DNA of 64,000 bases from Rhododendron vialii (lineage: Eukaryota; Streptophyta; Magnoliopsida; Ericales; Ericaceae), in contig NC_080558.1 of assembly GCF_030253575.1 (NCBI RefSeq), positions 1,746,001 through 1,810,000 of the forward strand, given 5' to 3'. Numbering within the stretch: position 1 is the first letter of the stretch; each line of letters opens with the position of its first letter. A program made the position numbers and the translations under genes. A model generated the notes under the pieces. It saw only the letters and a program-made list of their open reading frames with translations. It was not told the DNA's origin and made no database searches. This document shows positions 57,263 through 64,000 of this stretch, in pieces.

Positions 57263-57846
57263 TTGCAAAATATATACTAATTTTTTTGATAAGCAACAAA
57301 ATTTTATTAAGAAATCGACATGCAAAATATATACTGTTACATGTGAATTTAATTTAAAAATACAAGGCCGCATTGAATTACTTTTGGCCGCATTGAATTG
57401 CATTTGGCGCTACGAATCTCTCTTGGCCGCATCGAATTACTTTTGGCCGCATCGAATTGCACTTAGCCGCTCCAAATTACTCTTGGCCGTATCGAATTGC
57501 ACTTGGCCGCATCGAATGGCACTTGGCCGCTCCAAATTACTTTTGGCCGCATCGAATTGCATTTGGCCACGTGCAATTCCATGTGGCCAAGTGCAATTTA
57601 ACGCGGCCAAGTGCAATTCAATGCGGCCAAGAGTAACTCGGAGCAGCCAAGTGCAATTCGATGTGGCCAAGTGTAATTCGTAACGGTCAAGTGCAATTCA
57701 ATGCGGCCAAAAGTAATTCAATGCGGTCTTGTGTTTTTAAATTAAATTCACATGTAACAATATATATTTTGCATGTTGATTTCTTAATAAAAATTTTGTT
57801 GTCTATTAAAAAAAAGAAAGAAAAGAAAACAGTATATATTTTGCAA
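57263..57846. repeat. Giant hairpin of inverted 20-bp minisatellite arrays
   Basis: Outer arms: TTGCAAAATATATACT to ATTAAGAAATCGACATGC on the left and their complement on the right. Inside, about ten copies of a 20-bp unit (GGCCGCATCGAATTGCACTT) run forward from 57367. Then from about 57577 about eight copies run in reverse complement (GGCCAAGTGCAATTCGATGC). Neighbouring units alternate between GAATTGCA and GAATTACT forms. No target duplication was found. The 20-bp period keeps long chance frames open on both strands; I do not regard them as genes. Confidence 0.9.
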
Positions 57847-59160
57847 TAGTAGTGCCTTTTTTTTTGGGTATGCTCTTGTCCTGTAGTGATGCCTCGTGCT
57901 TAGGGTTCGAGACGTAGTAATGGTCTGGGTACGTATTTGTACTTGGGAAGAGTTACCCTCCTTTGCTTTCTAGTCCTTTAATTAGGGACAGATACTATCT
58001 TTAGGTGATTATTTTATATATATCTAGTTTCTATTAATGAAACTATCATCAAATTGTAATAAATTATGCGTATCTTACTAGGTTATTTCAATTTCTTTTG
58101 GTTACATCATTTTGATTACACCCTTTTGAGCATTCTTTATGAAGTACTTGTCCCAAGTAATTTTTTTTTTTTTCTCGACAAAAGAAAAAAATTTATTGAG
58201 CTCGACAAGAGTACATCGAGAGAGGAGGCCACTTAGGTCCCACCCAAAAAAGGAGCAGAAGACCAAATGGCAAAAGGGAAACGAAAAAAAAAAACAGAGG
58301 GGACACTTCCAACAGGTCCCAAGTAATTAACTATAACCGAACTACATCATAATTACACAAACACCCTTATGTATACGTACCTATAATGTCGTAGGATTCA
58401 TGTTTTACTACTAATTACTTGCGAGGTAATTGCCATTCGTCTTACATTAATTTGTTATAGACTTTTTATTTTGAAAGGCAAAAGGAAATTTTATTAACCT
58501 TTGAAGTTCTTACAAAGATTAAAAGAACCCTGAATAAGAGGCATCACAACAAGAGGAATGCATCTCGACTATGTTGATACCCAAACCCTTGACAATCATG
58601 TGCCAAACAAGGCCTATCGAAAACGGAGAAAAAACAGTTAACATGGAGTTAACCGCTCAAAGAGAAACAAATTAAGCACAGTTCGGAGTCCGGACAATCC
58701 TCTTGAGTGTTCCATTGAATACTCTAGATCCCTAGAAGTAGAAGCTCCATGGTAGAAGCAGATCTTGGCTGAGCATAGTAATCATCGAGCAAATTAAGTG
58801 GAAATAAATCCAAGGATTTACAGAGTATCGGGTGTGAAAATCATTTTTTTAATAAAAAAAATACAATAAAAAAGAAATACAAACATAAAGCTGTCAAGGA
58901 TTCGTGATTAAAAAAGAAGGAACAATGATCACGTGGTGCCCACTCGGCGAATTTGGACCGTCCATTTCAATTTTGGATGGTTCAGATTTTGAGAGAGAAT
59001 GTTGAGGTGAAAGGAGAGAGAGTGGTTCAATCTAGACCGTTCAATAACCTTTTGGATAGCCCGGATGTGTTGCTTGGGCACCACGTCAGCCGGGTGATGT
59101 GGTACCCACCCAGCACCCAAAAATTTCTCAATAAGCAGATTCCTCATTCCACTGAGTGCA
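57847..59160. other. Intergenic with two retroposon-like tails
   Basis: No gene. Two stretches start with a T-tract and an AAAxAAATTTATT motif (near 58160-58200 and 58468-58500), the look of antisense 3' ends of LINE-type retroposons. No coding remains that I can recognise. Confidence 0.4.
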
Positions 59161-59167
59161 TTCAGAG

Positions 59168-59588
59168 CAATGTTCTGAATACCATACCAGTCAGGGTACC
59201 GATTTTTCTACTGGTACGGTACGTACCGGTACCGGTCAAATACCGGGTACCGTTTCGGATTGATCGCTATTAGTGTTATTTTCCTACTTAAAAAAAAAAT
59301 TATAGTATAATATACACTTTTTTAAAATAAAAAAAATAAAAAATCCGGTATTTGTCCCGTACCGTCCGGTATTTGCCCGGTACCGTCCGATATTGCCCGG
59401 TACTTGAAAAAAAATATAAATTTAAAAGTAGTCCGGTACTGTCCGGTACCGCCCGGTACCAACCGGTATGTCCGGTACCGGCCAGTACCGACCGGTATTT
59501 GAGCCGGAACGAAATTAGAGGTATAGGGTACCGGATTTGGTCAAAAACGGTACGTACCGGCCTGTATGGAACGGTATTAATAACATTG
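59168..59588. mobile_element. hAT-like element rich in GGTACCG
   Basis: 421 bp, ends CAATGTTCTGAATACC and CAATGTTATTAATACC (right end reverse-complemented). 8-bp flanks ATTCAGAG and ATTCAAAG (59160-59167, 59589-59596), one mismatch. Subterminal GGTACCGG-type words are dense at both ends. Confidence 0.7.
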
Positions 59589-59804
59589 ATTCAAAGTAGC
59601 TACTGAAAATTTTGCGCTTTGCTTCTATGGAAGGTTGAGCGCATTCCGAATCCTGTTTTTATGTGATAACTGACTTATTGTATTGCTAGTGCATTGTCTG
59701 TGTCTAAAGGCATGGCTGAACGTAATTAGATCTCAAGTTAAATCGATTATCTTGTTTTATTTGTCAAATCCAATCGGAGTCCATCAAAATCCATGCACAT
59801 TGGG

Positions 59805-60030
59805 TCCAAGGGCAGAACCAGAAATTTATTCCGCCCCGGGCTAAGGAAAATTTTTTATATACAAACCAAAAAAGAGGCAAACCCGTACATAAATATATAA
59901 ACGACCAAAAAAAAGTACATTATTGAAGTTGTACCCCACGGTGTTTTAGAGAGTGCAAATCATCTATTATCAAATCTGAGTTGATATCTTTAATAAGCTC
60001 CCTTTCAATGTAGGTAATCATAGAATCTGC
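59805..60030 (-). pseudogene. hAT transposase C-terminal relic
   Basis: The minus strand reads DSMITYIERELIKDINSD and then LIIDDLHSLKHRGVQLQ with a stop at 59920-59922. This is the typical end of TTF-type/hAT transposases and related to the relic at 14.6 kb. A diverged terminal repeat (GGCAGAACCAGAAATTTA near 59810) follows at the proper distance. The rest of the element is absent or unrecognisable. Confidence 0.65.
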
Positions 60031-60408
60031 ACACACACACACACACAAATTTTTTGGAAAATTCTACAAGAGAAAATAAGTTCTTTTTACAGATGCAGAA
60101 CAAAGTGATCACATGAGCAAGAAAAAACCAAAAGAAATGAAACGAAAAGAAAAAAGAAAACATTCTTGGCACAATAGATTAGGCGTTGATCGGGCAGGAA
60201 TCGTTGCTTCATCTTCCACTGTTTTCCCTTTAAATCTTTGTGAAAAAAGAAGATTGGAAAAAGAAGATTAGGAATGGAACAATTCTGATATTTGCCCACA
60301 ATCAAGGGCAAACATTAGAAAAATAAAAATTTGTGCTACGTTCATCTTTATAGATTAGGAATGTTTGCCTGCCCTTGATTTTTTGGAAAGTTTCAGAAAT
60401 GGTAAACG

Positions 60409-61463
60409 GCGAAACGACGTCGTTTTGACGCTGTGTTGGTCACAGTTTTTCAGCCAACAAGGGCTCCGTTTGGCTGTCCAAAATTCCGAAATTTCACATT
60501 ATATCCAAATCAAAACAGAGTATTTCACAACAGTTTTCGATGTCTGATGAACAACCAAAGATGAACAAATATGTATTTCACCACAGTATTACGTTGGGAA
60601 CAAATCAAGCCCACCGAGCACAAATCAAAACAGAGTAAAACATACCAAAGTTTTAATCAATTGAGCAACAAAACAATATATGAATTGGGCAACCAAAGCT
60701 TCTGTCAATATCAGTATATTCAATTAATTTTTTAGAACCAAAGCAAAACCAAGTGCCTTTCTCTTTTCTAATTTTTTAAGAGCAACAAACGCAAATAAAC
60801 TAATGTTTATGACGACTAACTTTCACACACTACACAACAGTTGTGTAAAACACAATACACAACTAATCTCTAGCTATCTATTACTGTAATACATGGTCAG
60901 GATTCATCCAAACTCTTTCCCGTAAAAGTTAGACTTTTTCTTGGAAGAATTTGTTTAAAATCTAGACCATCCAAATACATATGGACGGTCAAAATTACGC
61001 ACACAAGCAACACAACGGTTGTGCAAGTAGCATTTTTGTATTCCAAACCCCTGTTTGCTAAATGACTATTAACAGTTAGATACAACATTCATACGTCTTT
61101 TCTCTTTCTCAAATCATGAGTATAATTTCATAAATCAAAAGTACTGGCATACCTTTTCAAACGGTTTTGGAGACCATCGGCAGTGGAGGATCAATCAGAG
61201 GTCGAAGGAATCAAAGATGGAGAAGCAACAACAGGAGTCCATGAGGGAGGAAGAGGAACGATTTTGGTAGGAGTAGGAGTCGATAGTTTTGGCGGGAGTC
61301 GATGAGGGATTAGAGAGAGATGTTAGGGTTTTTCTCTACTGATTAAGACGCCATTGTTCTGTTTTGTGGGTATAATGTGAAATTGCAGAATTGGGCAGCC
61401 AAACAAAGCCGTTGTTGGCTGAAAAACTTGAACCAACACAATATCAAAATGACGTCGTTTTGC
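60409..61463. mobile_element. TIR element upstream of F-box J
   Basis: About 1.05 kb with inverted repeats of roughly 100 bp. Left GCGAAACGACGTCGTTTTGA; right end reverse-complemented GCAAAACGACGTCATTTTGA. Both go on to TTTTTCAGCCAACAA and CATTATA. No clear target duplication. It contains a nested MITE (60810-61038). Confidence 0.75.
60810..61038. mobile_element. MITE related to 55172-55392, inverted
   Basis: The right end reverse-complemented is CAAAAATGCTACTTGCACAA, identical over the first 20 bases to the left end of the 55.2-kb element. Internal sequence also matches (TCTAGACCATCCAAATACAT). The left end is diverged and no target duplication is visible. Confidence 0.8.
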
Positions 61464-61497
61464 TGTGCAGCGCATGGGTGGGTTGCAGCAGAGTCCC

Positions 61498-61507
61498 ATA
61501 TATATTG
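61498..61507 (+). promoter_or_regulatory. TATA box of F-box J
   Basis: CATATATATTGC about 110 bp before the ATG at 61614, matching the TATA region of F-box H. The TIR element ends only about 35 bp upstream. Confidence 0.5.
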
Positions 61508-61613
61508 CTAACCTAGAGTTAGCAACGTATTACGTACCCAAGCCCAACGTTCCTCCTCCTTAAAAACAGGGGGGAAAAAAAACCCTAGCTCCATAAACAA
61601 TTTTGAAGCGAGA

Positions 61614-63065
61614 ATGGGAAATATTATCAAGAGCAGTATATCGATAGCATCAAAAGCAGAATCACATGTTAATATTCCAGAAGAAATCATTGTCCAAATA
61701 CTATCGAGGTTACCCCTCGGTTCTCTTCCCCAATTCACCTGCATTTCCAAGCAATGGCATTCTTTGATCTCTAACATAATCGTCGCAAAAACCGGATCAC
61801 CGAGGGTTCTCCTTATATCCGACTCGAGAGCATATTCCTTTTCCCCTCACTCCATTCACCAAAACCAGCAACACGAAGTCGATGTGAACAGCATTCATGT
61901 TCCTTGGAAATTGAGTGAATCCGGCGATCACGAGTTTAAAATACTGGGATCGTGTAATGGGCTGGTGCTTATGCACATCGATGATGACTTGTTCTTGTGG
62001 AATCCACTGACTAGATTCTTCAAGAAAGTTCTAGCATCTGACCGAGTGTGTGACCGTGGGAGAACCACGTACCGTGTTTGTTCTGGGCTTTGCTATGACT
62101 CCACCAGTGACGAGTACAAGGCCGTTCTAGTGAATTCTTCTCTGACCCCAGGTTATGGTGATGAATCTGTTGCAGTTGGTAGTTTCAGAAGTAAAAGTTG
62201 GACGACGATTGCCTTCCCCTACTATGTTCCCTTGTGGGATTCGTGGAATATAATAGTCAACGGAAATCTTCATTGGTTTGCCTCTAAGAACGATTCAGGT
62301 ACCGGTGGTTATTTTCTTTCACCCCGTCAAATTATTTACTTGAGAAATGCTACACTTACAACATTTTTTTACAACATGTTTACAACATGGTGACGTGGCC
62401 AGGAGACCCACTCACTTTACCCAACCAAAAAAAAACAGGACCGAAGAAAACGAAACAAAACTCTTACCATGTTGTAAATATGTTGTAGAAAAATGTTGTA
62501 AGTGTAGCATTTTTGTATTTACTTCGATGCCCATATGGATAAATTCGAGGAGGTACCAATGCCAGAGCCTAGAGGAGAGGATGGAGATATCATTTGTGGA
62601 TTAGGAGTTTTGGATGGAAACCTTTGTATGTCTCGCTTGGACCGTCCAGGAAATAGTGAAAACAATGTTGAGGTACTGGTAATGAAAGAATATGCGGTGG
62701 CGAAGTCCTGGACTATACTGTTTGTAGTTTCAGATGGTTTAAACTTTGATCTCCATGAGTTGGCGCCCTTAGGTTATACAAAGAATGGTGAATATCTAAC
62801 TAGGGTTTCGACATGGAAGTACGTCAGGTATGATAGGCATATAAGAGCATTCAACCCGATTGACAATTCCCATCGGAAAATTACAATTCCAGATGATCGC
62901 AGATTTTACATAATTGTGCAAGAGGAAAGTTTGATTACACCAGCTGACTATGGTTGGGAAGAGGAAGATCTGAATGGGGAAGCGACATACGTTGTAAATA
63001 TTTATACTGGTCACTCGTGGAAAATGAAAAAGGGCAGTGATGGACGTTACTGGAGACATGCATAA
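61614..63065 (+). pseudogene. F-box/FBA protein J, interrupted by a MITE
   Basis: Opens MGNIIKSSISIASKAESHVN, then F-box IPEEIIVQILSRLPLGSLPQ and CISKQWHSLIS. FBA motifs: GSCNGLVLMHIDDDLFLWNP, SGLCYDSTSDEYKAVLV, GSFRSKSWTTIAFP and VNGNLHWFASKNDSG. The frame meets the MITE at 62342-62515 after SPRQIIY and stops at 62393, leaving 259 residues. Past the MITE the same frame resumes with YFDAHMDKFEEVPMPEPRGE, GLGVLDGNLCMSR and VMKEYAVAKSWTILF, and ends at 63065. The insertion plus target duplication is 183 bp, a multiple of three, so everything but the inserted stretch stays in register. A truncated F-box protein, or removal of the insert by splicing, cannot be excluded; I found no obvious splice sites. 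Confidence 0.85.
62342..62515. mobile_element. MULE-type MITE inside F-box J (ATGCTA-end group)
   Basis: 174 bp. Ends GAGAAATGCTACACTTACAA and, from the right, CAAAAATGCTACACTTACAA. The 9-bp target duplication is TATTTACTT (62333-62341, 62516-62524). Confidence 0.95.
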
Positions 63066-63099
63066 ATTCTTGAAGAGGAACAACATGGATGGAGGGCCA

Positions 63100-64000
63100 A
63101 TTACCTGAAAGAATGCGAATCAAATTCGGAATTCAGAGGACAAATTTTTATTTTTTTCTCATTATCTATCTTTTTTTCTCTAATTTTCATGGAATTTTTG
63201 ATTGTTTTATACAGCTAAATGGGTTTTCGTTTCATTTCCTTTTTCTTGTATATATCGATCTGATGTTATTCATCATTGTCAAAGATGAATTAAATTTCTT
63301 TTTTGCAGATAAAAAAAATGATATTATTTACATAATTCTTTGAGAATGTAAGCTAAAATGAGGTTCTTTTTTGTTCTTCATATGATATATGCACTTGGAA
63401 TTTATTAACAGAACGAATCAATTCAGATAACCTGTTGTAGCTACCAAGCGATCTTGTTCGACACGTTATTTCTTCAAGAAAAGCTCCCATCTAGGATCAC
63501 CACAAGTATTTGAGAAGAGATAGTTTGTGATTCTCATAGTACGTATCTCGTCCTCGTAATTTTGGAATTAGAGTTTCTTCTCAGCCAATCTCTTTAGTGC
63601 CTCTTCCGCGGATGCATGCCTCCCCTCCTTCCTACGTCTTATCTTGTCTCGGGTGAGATCTTTGATTTGGTCTCCGGTAGTGTACGTACTCCCACGCGAT
63701 AAGGGCACAAAATAGCTTTGTGTTTTTGTTATTTTCAGCTTTCTTTGATGCGGACCTGTTTAGAATGCTTATGCGAAAATGGAATCGTGTGTCATTTTTG
63801 TGGTTAATTCCCTTATTATTCTGATGATTCTCCAGAAGGACTTGATCATGGATGCAGTACCGGTTTTGGTCTCATTCTGGCATGCACGTTCTTCTTCAAG
63901 TCGATATCGGTCTGGTAATTTCATTTTGTACTGATTTTGTTGTTTGTAATGAGGGGTAAGTTTTATTGATTGTGTTAGTCTGTGCTATGTTATCTCCCTT
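63100..64000. other. 3' side of F-box J to window end, no gene seen
   Basis: Probable 3' UTR and flank of F-box J to about 63300. No frame of note after that. Confidence 0.45.

Noticed and set aside
57384-57683. Open frames of about 77-99 codons on both strands in the 57.3-57.8 kb hairpin (for example starting MAALNCIWRYES)
   Set aside because: They are produced by the 20-bp repeat unit, which lacks stops in several frames; the peptides only repeat the unit and match no family.
57900-57930. Possible tRNA B box (GGGTTCGAGACG) near 57905
   Set aside because: No matching A box or acceptor stem at a suitable distance.

Overview
The window looks like nuclear DNA of a flowering plant, a eudicot. 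It is AT-rich, its genes have GT-AG introns, and it encodes a chloroplast ABCI12-type protein, an ARC6 remnant, a desiccation-related ferritin-like protein and two subfamilies of plant F-box proteins with the F-box-associated (FBA) domain. It is crowded with short non-autonomous DNA transposons: MULE, hAT, CACTA, Stowaway, Tourist and Helitron. I cannot name the species.

Layout. 1-26.5 kb is a minus-strand tandem array of one F-box subfamily (CPR1/At3g23880-like). It holds one copy cut by the left edge (1-745), two intact copies (21432-22529 and 25277-26431) and three decayed copies (8.8, 11.2 and 17.1 kb). Interleaved are a small protease-only LTR retrotransposon fossil (2338-4323), a central fragment of ARC6 (5067-7790), a CACTA element that split one F-box gene, and a degenerate copy of the 3' end of ABCI12 (19.1-20.3 kb). 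27-31 kb is transposon and repeat DNA. 32.3-37.3 kb carries a seven-exon ABCI12 gene on the minus strand. 38.5-41.3 kb holds two plus-strand F-box loci of a second subfamily; a third lies at 61.6-63.1 kb and is interrupted by a MITE. 42.5-56.4 kb is a segmental duplication. Its long copy contains a three-exon desiccation-related gene (50890-52091), a 3.7-kb Helitron and several smaller insertions. Its short copy has lost the gene and preserves empty insertion sites. 56.4-61.5 kb is repeat-rich, including a hairpin built from inverted 20-bp minisatellite arrays.

How the genes work together. F-box/FBA proteins are substrate receptors of SCF ubiquitin ligases, and the array shows birth-and-death copying with a shared TATA-box promoter. 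ABCI12 and ARC6 products act in the chloroplast, and the desiccation-related protein is probably secreted. I see no operon-like link between them. The strongest observations are structural: many transposon insertions can be defined to the base by their target-site duplications, and several also by paralogous empty sites inside the same window.
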